A stretch of 64,000 bases of DNA from Marinovum sp048263515 (GTDB taxonomy: Bacteria > Pseudomonadota > Alphaproteobacteria > Rhodobacterales > Rhodobacteraceae), in contig NZ_JBLXEC010000006.1 of assembly GCF_048263515.1 (NCBI RefSeq), forward strand, positions 62,001-126,000, read 5' to 3'. The translations under genes and the position numbers were made by a program. Shown here piece after piece: positions 27,668 through 38,152 of this stretch. Below the pieces are notes generated by a model, which saw only the letters and a program-made list of their open reading frames with translations, made no database searches and was not told the origin of the DNA. Positions within the stretch are counted from its first letter, which is position 1. Each line of letters starts with the position of its first letter.

Positions 27668-28048
27668 ATGAGGACTCACCTGGACAATCTCGCCGTGTTC
27701 ATCGGCCGCCTGCTGATCGCCGCGCTGTTTCTCGGCGGCGCGGTGCAGAAGGCGTCGAGCCCCGAGGGTGCGATGGCCTTGCTCGCAGGTTGGCAACTGC
27801 CCGTCTGGCTGATCTGGCCGGCGCTGGTGTTCAATGCGCTGGCGGGTATCGCGCTGCTTCTCGGCGTCTGGACCCGGCCGGTGGCCTTCCTTCTGGCGGC
27901 TTACTGCGGCGTGACCTCGGTCTTTCACTACCTGCCGGAGGACCCCTGGCAGATGACCATCTTCGTCAAGAACTGGGCGATTGCGGGCGGTTGTCTGGTG
28001 CTTGCGGTGCACGGACCGGGGGCTTGGGCCTTGCAGAGGGGCGGCTGA
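27668..28048 (+). CDS. DoxX-family membrane protein
   Basis: 126 aa. Four transmembrane segments: IGRLLIAALFLGGAVQKAS (with the DoxX-typical GxxxxxxAL start), WLIWPALVFNALAGIALLLG, PVAFLLAAYCGVTSVF and NWAIAGGCLVLAVHGP. Family members are small integral membrane proteins linked to quinone or thiol redox in some bacteria; function here is not defined. It is divergent from gap2 and downstream of the operator cluster, and is followed 37 bp later by the DUF808 gene. Confidence 0.82.
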   Translation: MRTHLDNLAVFIGRLLIAALFLGGAVQKASSPEGAMALLAGWQLPVWLIWPALVFNALAGIALLLGVWTRPVAFLLAAYCGVTSVFHYLPEDPWQMTIFVKNWAIAGGCLVLAVHGPGAWALQRGG

Positions 28049-28085
28049 CCTCTACATTGCCCCCCAGGCTTTGCGGGAGAATGAC

Positions 28086-29051
28086 ATGAGCGGGTTGCTG
28101 GCGCTGTTGGACGATGTGGCGGGAATTGCCAAGGTGGCGGCGGCCTCGATCGATGATATCGCGGGGCAGGCGGCCAAGGCCGGGGCCAAGGCCGCCGGCG
28201 CGGTGATCGACGATGCCGCGGTGACGCCCAAGTACCTCACGGGGTTCGAGCCGGCGCGCGAACTGCCCATCGTCTGGCGCATCGCGCGCGGCTCGCTGAT
28301 CAACAAGCTGGTGTTCCTCTTGCCCGCCGGTCTGGCGCTCTCGGCCTTTGCACCCTGGCTGATTGCGCCCTTGCTGATGCTGGGCGGGGCCTACCTCTGT
28401 TTCGAGGGGGCTGAGAAGCTTGCCCATGCACTGGGCTTCGGGGCCGAGCATGGCGGGCCGGACGGCAGTCACCTGAACAAGGACCCGGCGCATTTGGAAG
28501 AGGAAAAGGTCAAGGGCGCGATCAAGACCGACTTCATCCTCTCGGCCGAGATCATGACCATCGCGCTGGCCGCGATCCCGCCCAGTTCCTTCTGGATGGA
28601 GGCGGCGACGCTGGCGACGGTGGCGGTGGGCATCACGCTGGCGGTCTATGGCGCGGTGGCGCTGATCGTGAAGGCCGATGATCTGGGCATCCTGATGGCC
28701 GCCAAGGGCCGGCTGAGCCTGACCCGCGCGCTGGGCCGCGGCATCGTCGTGGCAATGCCGTACTTCATGAAGCTGCTGATGGTTGTGGGCACCGCCGCGA
28801 TGCTCTGGGTCGGTGGCTCGATCATCGTGCACGGGCTGGCCGAGATGGGCTGGCACGGGCCGGAAGAGGTGATCCACCACTACGCCGTGGCCTTTGCCGA
28901 CATCGGCCCCGAGAACTGGCGCGGGGCGCTGGAGTGGATCGGCAAGGCGGCAATCGACGGCCTGCTGGGGCTGGCGCTTGGGGTGGTGCTGATCCCGGTC
29001 GGCACCAAGGTGATCGCGCCGGTCTGGAACCGGGTGTTCAGCAAGGCCTGA
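28086..29051 (+). CDS. DUF808/YedI-family inner membrane protein
   Basis: 321 aa from the ATG at 28086. The N-terminus MSGLLALLDDVAGIAKVAAA and KYLTGFEPARELPIVWRIARG are diagnostic of DUF808 (YedI). Several transmembrane helices follow, including a first pair near residues 77-110 (KLVFLLPAGLALSAFAP) and others at about 150-175, 185-200, 225-250 and 285-310. It was once called a DNA repair protein without good evidence; a transport role is more likely given the helices. It is convergent with the antiporter gene. Confidence 0.85.
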   Translation: MSGLLALLDDVAGIAKVAAASIDDIAGQAAKAGAKAAGAVIDDAAVTPKYLTGFEPARELPIVWRIARGSLINKLVFLLPAGLALSAFAPWLIAPLLMLGGAYLCFEGAEKLAHALGFGAEHGGPDGSHLNKDPAHLEEEKVKGAIKTDFILSAEIMTIALAAIPPSSFWMEAATLATVAVGITLAVYGAVALIVKADDLGILMAAKGRLSLTRALGRGIVVAMPYFMKLLMVVGTAAMLWVGGSIIVHGLAEMGWHGPEEVIHHYAVAFADIGPENWRGALEWIGKAAIDGLLGLALGVVLIPVGTKVIAPVWNRVFSKA

Positions 29052-29061
29052 GACGCGGCGC

Positions 29062-30327
29062 TCAGGCCGCGTCCTCCTCGGCCTCTTCCTTCGACAGGTC
29101 CTCGATTGCCATGGCCGAGGTGAAGCCATGCAGCAGGGTCGAGATCAGGATGGTGAAGCCCACCAGCGCCCAGAGCCGGTGCTCGTCGAGGAACTCGATC
29201 TTGCCGGCGGCATAGGCCAGGTAATAGATCGAGCCGATGCCGCGCACGCCGTAGATCGCCACCACCCAGCGATCCCGCCCCTTGATCCGCGTGCCCAGCA
29301 ATGACAGCCAGCCGATCAGCGGCCGCACCAGCAGGATCAGTGCAAGCGCAATGCCGGCATCGGTCCAGCTCAGACCGGTCAAGAGCGCCGGCAGCACCGC
29401 GCCGAGGCCCACCAGCAGCACCGCGGTCAGCGCATGTTCCAGCGCCTGGGTGAAGTCGTGCAGGCGGCGGTGGAAGTCGTGGTCGGCCTCGATCCGGCGC
29501 AGGGTCAGGCCCATGACCGCCACGGCAATGAAGCCGTAGCCTTCGACCAGTTCCGTGCTGCCATAACACAGCAGCACCCCGGCCAGCGCCACCACGCCAG
29601 AGGCGGTGTCGGCCAGCGTCCGGCCGCGCGGGAGCACAAAAAGCACCTGGCCCAGCGCCCAGCCGCCGGCCGCGCCCATCGCCACCCCGGCGGCAATGCG
29701 CCAGCCCACGTCCTGCAACAGCCATTCCAGCCCCCAGTTGCCGATCAGCGTGCCCTGCGCCGCCACGGCGAGGCCCATGTAGACAAAGGGAAAGGCCAGC
29801 CCGTCGTTCATCGCCGCCTCGGTGGTCAGGGCAAATCGCACCGGGTGTTCGCCACCTTCGAGCGGCGGGCCGACCTGAACGCCGCCGGCCAGAACCGGGT
29901 CGGTGGGCGCCAGCACCGCGCCCAGAAGGATCGCGGCGGCAATGGTCATGCCGGCAAAGACATGGCCCATGACAGCCACGGCAAGGATGGTCAGCGGCAT
30001 CGCCACCGCCAGAAGCCGCACGGTGGGCGCCCAGCGGCGCAGCGAAGACAGGTTGTCGATCCGCAGACCGGTGGCAAAGAGCGCGATGATCACGGTCAGC
30101 TCGGCGACGATCTCCCAGGGGTGGGGATTGCTGCGCGGATCGGGCAGGGCGGGCAGGCCGGGCACCACGGCAAAGGCCAGCATGCCCAGCAGGATCAGCA
30201 GCCCCGGCGCGGCCGGTTCCCGGCGTGTCACCCAGCGCGGCAGCCAGTGGGCCAGGATGATCACCCCGCCGATCGCCGTAAGCAGGAAGTGATATCCGGA
30301 GAGCCCGAAAAAGCCGCTGTCGTTCAT
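29062..30327 (-). CDS. Cation:proton antiporter (CPA1/NhaP-like)
   Basis: 421 aa from the ATG at 30327; a longer frame upstream overlaps tkt and is not used. About 12 membrane segments are seen. Antiporter marks: LLGAVLAPTDPVLAGGVQ (about 140), the acidic ion site in TTEAAMNDGLAFPF (about 175), and VRGIGSIYYLAYA near the end. The tail DLSKEEAEEDAA is acidic and cytoplasmic. It exchanges Na+ or K+ for H+ in pH and salt homeostasis, in keeping with a marine organism. It is the only gene between tkt and the convergent DUF808. Confidence 0.88.
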   Translation of the reverse strand: MNDSGFFGLSGYHFLLTAIGGVIILAHWLPRWVTRREPAAPGLLILLGMLAFAVVPGLPALPDPRSNPHPWEIVAELTVIIALFATGLRIDNLSSLRRWAPTVRLLAVAMPLTILAVAVMGHVFAGMTIAAAILLGAVLAPTDPVLAGGVQVGPPLEGGEHPVRFALTTEAAMNDGLAFPFVYMGLAVAAQGTLIGNWGLEWLLQDVGWRIAAGVAMGAAGGWALGQVLFVLPRGRTLADTASGVVALAGVLLCYGSTELVEGYGFIAVAVMGLTLRRIEADHDFHRRLHDFTQALEHALTAVLLVGLGAVLPALLTGLSWTDAGIALALILLVRPLIGWLSLLGTRIKGRDRWVVAIYGVRGIGSIYYLAYAAGKIEFLDEHRLWALVGFTILISTLLHGFTSAMAIEDLSKEEAEEDAA

Positions 30328-30383
30328 GGGTCGAACCTCGTGCTGAGAAACGGCCACGCACGGAACGCACGGGGGCCTTCCGC

Positions 30384-30434
30384 AAACAAACGGGCCGGGA
30401 GCGCTTGCAGTTCCCTGCGCCGCTCCCGGCCCGT
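30384..30434 (-). terminator. Hairpin terminator of tkt
   Basis: Arms ACGGGCCGGGAGCG and CGCTCCCGGCCCGT (30390-30403 and 30421-30434) with AAACAAA before it on the plus strand, i.e. TTTGTTT on the transcript. It is 41 bp after the tkt stop. Confidence 0.7.
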
Positions 30435-30475
30435 CATGGTGTGTCGGCCCCCGAGAGGGGCCGGAGCGCCGTGGA

Positions 30476-32497
30476 TCAGCCCAGCAGAGCCTTGACCTTG
30501 GCCACCACCGCATCGGCGGTGATGCCGAAGTGCTCGTAAAGCTCCTCGGCCGGGGCGGAGGCGCCGAAGCTGTCCATGCCGACGAAATCGGCCTTGGCCT
30601 CGCGGCCGCGCTCGCCCAGCAGCCAGCGATCCCAGCCGCCGGCGCGCAGGCCGGCCTCGATGCCGACGCGGACCGGGCCGCCTGGCAGAACGCGCTTGCG
30701 ATAGCTCTCGTCCTGCTGCGCAAAGAGCTCCATGCAGGGCATGGAGACGACGCGCACGCCGATGCCCTCGGCCTGCAGCGCCTCGCGCGCCTTGAGCGCG
30801 ATCTCGACCTCGGAACCAGAGGCGATCAGGATCACCTCGCGCTTGCCTTCGGCATCGGCCAGCACATAGGCGCCCTGAGAGACCATGTTCTTGGTCTTGT
30901 GCTCGGTGCGCACGGTCGGCAGGCCCTGACGGGTCAGCGACAGCACCGACGGCGTCTTCTGCTGGGTCAGCGCGATTTCCCAGGCCTCGGCGGTTTCCAC
31001 CGTGTCGGCCGGGCGGAACACCAGCGTGTTGGGCGTGGCGCGCGAAATCGCCAGATGCTCGACCGGCTGGTGGGTCGGGCCGTCTTCGCCCAGACCGATG
31101 CTGTCATGGGTCATGACATAGACCACCGGCTGCTGCATCAGCGCCGACAGGCGCATCGCGGGGCGGGCATAGTCGGTGAAGCACATGAAGGTGCCGCCGT
31201 AGGGGCGCACGCCGCCATGCAGCGCCATGCCGTTCATCGCCGAGGCCATGCCGTGTTCGCGAATGCCGTAATAGACATAGCGGCCGCCCCGGTTGTCGAC
31301 GTCGAAGGTGCCGAGATCGCCGGTCTTGGTGTTGTTCGAACCGGTCAGGTCGGCCGAGCCGCCAATGGTTTCGGGCATGATCGGGTTGATCACCTCGAGC
31401 ACCATTTCCGAGCTCTTGCGAGTTGCCGCCTTGGGCTTTTCCTCGCTGACCTGCTTCTTGAGCGCCTTGATGGTGGCCGAGAGCTTCTTGGGCGCCTCGC
31501 CAGTCATCTGACGCTCGAATTCCTTCTGCTTGGTGCCCGAAGCGGCGGCAAGACGCGCTTCCCAGTCACCACGCGCCGCGGCGCCGCGGCTGCCGATCTC
31601 TTCCCAGGCGGATTTGACGTCGGCGGGCACTTCGAAGGGACCGTAGGGCCAGTCGTAGACTTCCTTGGCAGCCTTCAGCTGCTCGGGATCGGTCAGCGCA
31701 CCGTGGCCCTTGGAGGTGTCCTGCGCGGCATGACCCAGCGCGATGTGGGTCTTGCAGGCGATCATCGAGGGCAGGTCGGATTTCTTGGCGGCGGCGATGG
31801 CGGCGTCGATTTCCTCGGGGTTGTGACCGTCGATCTCCTGAACGTGCCAGCCGGCGGCCTCGAAGCGGGCCTTCTGGTCGGTGCGGTCGGACAGCTCGAC
31901 CTTGCCGTCGATGGTGATGTTGTTGTCGTCCCAGAAGACGATGAGCTTGGACAGCTTCTGGCGCCCGGCGAGGCCGATGGCCTCGTGGCTGACGCCTTCC
32001 ATCAGGCATCCGTCACCGGCGATCACATAGGTGTAGTGGTCGACCAGCTTGGCACCGAAGCGGGCGCGCAGATTTTCCTCGGCCATGGCGAAACCGACCG
32101 AATTGGCAATGCCCTGGCCTAGCGGGCCTGTGGTGGTCTCGATCGCCTTGGCGAGGAAGTTCTCCGGGTGACCGGCGGTCTTGGCGCCGAGCTGGCGGAA
32201 GTTCTTGACCTGGTCGAGGGTGATCTCGGCGTCGCCGGTGAGATAGAGCAGCGAATAGAGCAGCATCGAGCCGTGGCCGGCCGACAGGATGAACCGGTCG
32301 CGGTCGGGCCATTCGGGGTTGGCGGCGTCGAATTTCAGGTGCTTTTCGTACAGGACGGTGGCGACGTCGGCCATGCCCATCGGCATGCCGGAGTGCCCGG
32401 AATTGGCCGCATGCACCGCATCGAGGGTCAGGGCACGGATCGCCGCCGCTTTCTTCCAATGGTCGGGATGAGCAGTTTTCAACGCGTCGATATCCAA
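30476..32497 (-). CDS. tkt: Transketolase
   Basis: 673 aa if started at the TTG at 32497, which follows AAGGAACGCCCCC; no ATG gives a family-like N-terminus (LDIDALKTAHPDHWKKAAAI). Thiamine diphosphate binding: VIAGDGCLMEGVSHEA (about 155) and the catalytic histidines in NSGHSGMPMG and THQPVEHLA. The pyrimidine domain has YYGIREHGMASAMNG. It moves two-carbon units between sugar phosphates in the pentose phosphate pathway and, where present, the Calvin cycle. No other pentose genes adjoin. E. coli TktA is about 663 aa, so the length fits. Confidence 0.94.
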   Translation of the reverse strand: MDIDALKTAHPDHWKKAAAIRALTLDAVHAANSGHSGMPMGMADVATVLYEKHLKFDAANPEWPDRDRFILSAGHGSMLLYSLLYLTGDAEITLDQVKNFRQLGAKTAGHPENFLAKAIETTTGPLGQGIANSVGFAMAEENLRARFGAKLVDHYTYVIAGDGCLMEGVSHEAIGLAGRQKLSKLIVFWDDNNITIDGKVELSDRTDQKARFEAAGWHVQEIDGHNPEEIDAAIAAAKKSDLPSMIACKTHIALGHAAQDTSKGHGALTDPEQLKAAKEVYDWPYGPFEVPADVKSAWEEIGSRGAAARGDWEARLAAASGTKQKEFERQMTGEAPKKLSATIKALKKQVSEEKPKAATRKSSEMVLEVINPIMPETIGGSADLTGSNNTKTGDLGTFDVDNRGGRYVYYGIREHGMASAMNGMALHGGVRPYGGTFMCFTDYARPAMRLSALMQQPVVYVMTHDSIGLGEDGPTHQPVEHLAISRATPNTLVFRPADTVETAEAWEIALTQQKTPSVLSLTRQGLPTVRTEHKTKNMVSQGAYVLADAEGKREVILIASGSEVEIALKAREALQAEGIGVRVVSMPCMELFAQQDESYRKRVLPGGPVRVGIEAGLRAGGWDRWLLGERGREAKADFVGMDSFGASAPAEELYEHFGITADAVVAKVKALLG

Positions 32498-32722
32498 GGG
32501 GGCGTTCCTTCTGTGCTGTGGTTGACTGCTGAATAGCAGCCGTTCCGCAGAGTTCAAGGCGGCGTGAACTCTGTCTTGTAAGTGCTTGATGTCAATCGGG
32601 GCGCATTTTTCCACAGGGTTGGCTAAACTCGGCCGGAATGACCCCTCGCAGTGATTCGCGGGGGGCAAGGCATGGGGTGCCGCAGGCAACGGCCTTGGCG
32701 GCAGAAAGGAAAGGCAGCAGGT

Positions 32723-33280
32723 ATGGCCGACATCGAGGAGTTGCAGCGCAGATTGACGGCTGCGATCGACCGGATCGGAACAGGGGTGGAGCAGCTTGAC
32801 GCTGCCGCACAAACGCCCGCCGACACGGTGGATATCGAGGCATTGCAGGCAAGGGTGAGCGCGGCCGAGACCGCGCTCGAGGAAGAGCGCATCGCCGGTC
32901 AGCAGCGCGAGGAACGGATCAAGGCGCTGCACGCCAAGCTCGAGGACGCCGAGGCGACAGTCACGGCGCAGCGCGCCCGGATCGAGGATGCCGAGGCCAC
33001 GGTCAAGGCGCGGATGGACGCGCAATCCGAGGCGACCGCCCAGGTCGATCTCGAATTGCAGCGCCTGCGCAAGGCCAACGAGCAGCTGCGCGCCAACAAC
33101 CGCGCCCTGCGCGACGCCAACAAGGCGGGTCTTGCCGATCCGCATCTGATCAACACCGGCATGATCGCCGAGCTCGAGGCGCTCAACGCCGCCCGCTCGG
33201 CCGAGACCGCCGAGGCCGAGGCGATTGCCGCGGCCTTCAAGCAGCTTCTGCCCGGTGACGCCAAGAGGGAGGACGCCTGA
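32723..33280 (+). CDS. Coiled-coil protein upstream of zapA
   Basis: 185 aa from the ATG at 32723. Nearly all of it (about 5-150) is predicted coiled coil from heptad-like Leu/Ala spacing (IEELQRRLTAAIDRI, ALQARVSAAETALEEE, RLRKANEQLRANNRALRDAN). No signal peptide or membrane helix. It overlaps zapA by one base (TGATG at 33278-33282), so the two are translated together. A role at the division site is inferred from that coupling only. Confidence 0.75.
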   Translation: MADIEELQRRLTAAIDRIGTGVEQLDAAAQTPADTVDIEALQARVSAAETALEEERIAGQQREERIKALHAKLEDAEATVTAQRARIEDAEATVKARMDAQSEATAQVDLELQRLRKANEQLRANNRALRDANKAGLADPHLINTGMIAELEALNAARSAETAEAEAIAAAFKQLLPGDAKREDA

Positions 33281-33678
33281 TGCCCGAAGTTTCGATCACC
33301 ATCGGCGGACGCAGTTTCGACGTTGCCTGCCAGCCCGGTGAAGAGCACTTCCTGCACGCCGCCGCCGGCATGCTGGACACCGAGGCGCGGGTGCTGTCCG
33401 ACCAGATCGGCCGCCTGCCTGAATCGCGGATGCTGCTGATGGCCGGGCTGATGCTCGCCGACAAGACCGCCGGGCTCGAGGACAAGGTGCGCGAGCTCGA
33501 GGACAAGATCGCCGAGCTTGGCGCCGAGACCGAACGCCTGCGCAACGCGCCTTCGCCCGAGCCCGAGCGCATCGAGGTGCCAGTGGTGCCCGGCGCCGTG
33601 GTCGACACCCTCGCCGAGCTGGCCGCTCGGGCGGAAGCGGTGGCCGATCAGGTGGAAGCGAAAGCGCGGGCTGATTGA
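33280..33678 (+). CDS. zapA: Cell division protein ZapA
   Basis: 132 aa. The ZapA domain occupies about residues 1-95: VSITIGGRSFDVACQPGEEH at the start, then LMAGLMLADKTAGLEDKVRELED, a coiled coil that forms the dimer. ZapA bundles FtsZ filaments. The C-terminal extension past residue 95 is Pro/Glu rich and longer than in E. coli ZapA (109 aa). The upstream coiled-coil gene overlaps its ATG. Confidence 0.85.
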   Translation: MPEVSITIGGRSFDVACQPGEEHFLHAAAGMLDTEARVLSDQIGRLPESRMLLMAGLMLADKTAGLEDKVRELEDKIAELGAETERLRNAPSPEPERIEVPVVPGAVVDTLAELAARAEAVADQVEAKARAD

Positions 33679-33682
33679 CGGT

Positions 33683-33845
33683 GGTGCTGTCCCGGACCTA
33701 ATCCGGGACAGCACCGTCTGGCAGGAGGCCCCGGGTCAAGCCCGGGGCGGCGGTGAACCGAATATTGAGTGTAGCGAAACGCCGTCCCGGACCTGATCCG
33801 GGACCTCACCGCCCGCCAAGAGGCCCCGCGCCAAGCCCGGGGCGC
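33683..33845. repeat. Palindromic CCCGGG repeat pair
   Basis: Alternating hairpins: GGTGCTGTCCCGGA with TCCGGGACAGCACC (33684-33717), GCCCCGGG-TCAAG-CCCGGGGC, then GTCCCGGA-CCTGA-TCCGGGAC, and a final CAAGCCCGGGGC. It occupies the 180 bp between the convergent zapA and grxD genes. The cores resemble the array at 10021-10360. Confidence 0.75.
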
Positions 33846-33858
33846 GACATGGCCAGCC

Positions 33859-34221
33859 TCAGCCGTTGGCTTCGCGGATCTTCTCGGCGGCGTCCTTGTC
33901 AAACGCGACGCCGTTCTGCTCCAGCATGGTGTCGAGCTCGCCCGACAGGGTCATCTCGGTGATGATGTCGCAGCCGCCGACGAACTCGCCCTTGACGTAG
34001 AGCTGCGGGATGGTCGGCCAGTCGGAGAATTCCTTGATCCCCTGGCGCAGACCGTCATCGGCCAGAACGTTCACGTCCTTGAAATTCACGCCCATGTAGT
34101 TCAGCACGCCGGCGACGCGGCTGGAGAACCCGCATTGCGGCATCTCCTTGGTGCCCTTCATGAACAGCACGACGTCGTTTTCAGTAACGGTCTGCTGGAT
34201 GGTGTCCTTGACTTGGGTCAT
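33859..34221 (-). CDS. grxD: Monothiol glutaredoxin, Grx4 type
   Basis: 120 aa. The active-site motif is CGFS in EMPQCGFSSRVAGVLN (about residue 30), with WPTIPQLYVKGEFVGGCDI (about 68-86) binding glutathione. CGFS glutaredoxins carry [2Fe-2S] clusters and partner with BolA proteins; bolA lies two genes upstream on the same strand. Its ATG overlaps the stop of the 80-aa membrane protein as ATGA (34218-34221). Confidence 0.94.
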   Translation of the reverse strand: MTQVKDTIQQTVTENDVVLFMKGTKEMPQCGFSSRVAGVLNYMGVNFKDVNVLADDGLRQGIKEFSDWPTIPQLYVKGEFVGGCDIITEMTLSGELDTMLEQNGVAFDKDAAEKIREANG

Positions 34222-34460
34222 TTGTCTTTTCCCTTCGGAATGAAACGTTTGGCATATTCCTGCGGATCGCGCGGCACCTTGTAAGAGCGGCTCTGACCGC
34301 CCAGGCCCGAGGAGTAATGCGAATGCAGGGTGTGATATCCCTTGCCGGGCTCGGAGCCGCGGCCCTTGTTCTGGTCGTCCTCGCGGATCGCGCGCCGGGC
34401 CAGCAGCAGGGTCACCCCGACAATCGCCAGTACCAGCACGATGATCCCGAGCACGTCCAT
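34218..34460 (-). CDS. Small membrane-anchored protein between bolA and grxD
   Basis: 80 aa from the ATG at 34460. One N-terminal transmembrane helix (VLGIIVLVLAIVGVTLLLA, residues 3-21) is followed by a basic, soluble tail containing YHTLHSHYSSGLGGQSRSYK and ending KRFIPKGKDK. It starts 4 bp after bolA and overlaps grxD by ATGA, so it is translated with both. I know no assigned function; the context suggests a link to iron-sulfur handling at the membrane. Confidence 0.75.
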   Translation of the reverse strand: MDVLGIIVLVLAIVGVTLLLARRAIREDDQNKGRGSEPGKGYHTLHSHYSSGLGGQSRSYKVPRDPQEYAKRFIPKGKDK

Positions 34461-34464
34461 GATG

Positions 34465-34695
34465 CTAGTCCGGCGCGCGGGTGGTGAGCGCCAGCGCGTG
34501 CAGCTCGCCACTGTCGAGCTTGGCGCGGATGGCGGCATTGACGGCGCGCTGCTGCTGCACGCGGTTCATGCCGCGAAAGCTCTCGTCGACCACTTCGGCG
34601 GCGAAATGCTGGCCGTCATCGCCCTGAACGATGATCTTGGCATCGGGAAAGCTCTGGCGGATCAGCTGTTCGATTTCGTGGGCATTGATCGGCAT
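34465..34695 (-). CDS. bolA: BolA/IbaG-family protein
   Basis: 76 aa from the ATG at 34695 (AAAGGACAATCC upstream). The short BolA fold is seen in INAHEIEQLIRQSFPDAKII, GDDGQHFAAEVVDESFRG and QQQRAVNAAIRAKL; the HFAAEVV segment carries the histidine region that contacts the glutaredoxin-bound cluster. BolA proteins with CGFS glutaredoxins move or sense iron-sulfur clusters. It is the first gene of the bolA-membrane protein-grxD set. Confidence 0.9.
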   Translation of the reverse strand: MPINAHEIEQLIRQSFPDAKIIVQGDDGQHFAAEVVDESFRGMNRVQQQRAVNAAIRAKLDSGELHALALTTRAPD

Positions 34696-34777
34696 GGATT
34701 GTCCTTTGGTCCTTTGGGTCGAAAGGTAAGTGTGGCGCCGGGCGATGGCAAGTGGCGGCCGTGCATCGGATTCGCGG

Positions 34778-35647
34778 TCAGGGGTGCAGGATGCGGGCCA
34801 GCCCGCGGGCCTCGATCCGCCGCAAGTCCTGCGCGTAACGCTCTGACATGGCGGTCTTTTCGGCCTCGCTCCACGGCTCGAAGGGCGGATTGTCCGCACC
34901 CTTGGGAAAGCGGCGCAGCGCCTCGGCGGTGGTTTCCCGGGTCACCTCGCCGACCTCGGCCAGATAGTCGAGGGCCCGGGCCGAGAAGCCGTGATTGGCG
35001 GCGCTGTCCTGCAGGGTCACGTCGGCGGCGGCCGACCCCATGCTCTGGCGCAGGACAGCAGGCGCGACACCCGGGTAATCCTCGTATCGCCAGAGGAAAA
35101 GTGGTGCCTCACCAAGGGCTTGTCGGAGCTTCTTCACCAGGCGCAGCCAGGAGACTTCGGTGACGTCAGTGGCGCCCAGATAGTCGCGGAACGGGCGGAA
35201 GGCATGGCCTTTCATGTGCTCCTGCCAGGCCGAGACGAGAAACCCCGCGGGGTTGCGCACCGCCATGCCGACCTGAATGTCATGCTCCGGAAAGAGATCG
35301 AGCAGCCGCCTGACGCGCGGTGGCGCGAATGTGTAGAGCTGGCTGTCCTTGAGCGCGATCTCGGGGGCGAGCGAGGCGCTGAGGATGTTCTCGTTCATCA
35401 GCACCACGGTCTCGGCGGTGCCGGCGTGTTTCTGCAGGAAGCCCTCGGCGGCCAGCCCCAGCAGGTCGGGATCGGCGCGGCCGCGCAGCAGGTCCGAGAG
35501 AGGCAGCAGCGTGCCGCCGATCGGCATCGGGCCGATGATGCCGACCCCGACCTTGGCCAGTGGCGCCTTTTGCGCCACCAGCGAGCGTTGCAGATGGGTC
35601 GAGGCGGTCTTGTGCGCGCCGATCAGAAAGGTCAGCCGCCGCCGCAT
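34778..35647 (-). CDS. Sulfotransferase-like protein
   Basis: 289 aa. The PAPS-binding 5'-phosphosulfate loop is LIGAHKTASTHLQRSL at residues 7-22, and the 3'-phosphate motif is AVRNPAGFLVSAW (about 128-140). The rest matches no named subfamily that I recognise. It may sulfate a surface polysaccharide or lipid. It begins 5 bp after the purL stop on the same strand, so it is probably a passenger in the purL transcript. Confidence 0.75.
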   Translation of the reverse strand: MRRRLTFLIGAHKTASTHLQRSLVAQKAPLAKVGVGIIGPMPIGGTLLPLSDLLRGRADPDLLGLAAEGFLQKHAGTAETVVLMNENILSASLAPEIALKDSQLYTFAPPRVRRLLDLFPEHDIQVGMAVRNPAGFLVSAWQEHMKGHAFRPFRDYLGATDVTEVSWLRLVKKLRQALGEAPLFLWRYEDYPGVAPAVLRQSMGSAAADVTLQDSAANHGFSARALDYLAEVGEVTRETTAEALRRFPKGADNPPFEPWSEAEKTAMSERYAQDLRRIEARGLARILHP

Positions 35648-35652
35648 CGGCT

Positions 35653-37812
<2,160 letters not shown>

Positions 37813-37931
37813 TTCCGTTAAGTCCCCAGGCTCCGGTTTGCGCACCGTTTACGACATGGGCGTGACAGGGGCAATCGGGGTTTCACCGGTGCTCAAACCT
37901 GTTGCATCGGGTGCCCAGGTTTCGGGCAGCC

Positions 37932-38012
37932 AAAAAAAAGGCCGAGCACTAAGCTCGGCCATAGTCCAACAGGGAGGTATGAAGTCTGGCGCGATGCGCA
38001 ATCAAACTTCAT
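37932..38012 (-). ncRNA. Candidate small RNA (~80 nt) upstream of purL
   Basis: On the minus strand a sigma-70-like promoter TTGATC (38047-38042), 17 bp, TATTTC (38024-38019) leads into about 80 nt ending in a strong terminator: GGCCGAGC-ACTAA-GCTCGGCC arms (37940-37960 on the plus strand) and a T8 run. A 5' stem GAAGT/ACTTC and a single-stranded CCTCCCTGTTGG lie between. The pyrimidine-rich CCTCCC could pair with Shine-Dalgarno sequences. No gene follows in between, so the terminator has no other obvious owner. Confidence 0.55.
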
Positions 38013-38018
38013 GAAGCT

Positions 38019-38047
38019 GAAATAAGTCGCAGGGCTGAGTCGATCAA
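38019..38047 (-). promoter_or_regulatory. Promoter of the candidate sRNA
   Basis: -35 TTGATC and -10 TATTTC separated by exactly 17 bp on the minus strand; the predicted start is near 38012. Confidence 0.45.
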
Positions 38048-38152
38048 GGAAATTCATGCCGCATGTGCAGCATAGTGGGTATGCGTTGCAAGCATACCTC
38101 ACCTCGCGAATGCCGGATTCGCGGGCACGGGAAGGGGTTGGAAGACTGGAGT

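Noticed and set aside
32542..32555. GTTC-N6-GTTC upstream of tkt as a LexA box
   Set aside because: The spacer is 6, not 7, and transketolase is not a known SOS gene.
32586..32599. TTGAT-GTCA-ATCGG upstream of tkt as an Fnr/FnrL site
   Set aside because: The right arm matches only 3 of 5 bases (ATCGG for ATCAA); a single imperfect hit is not enough.
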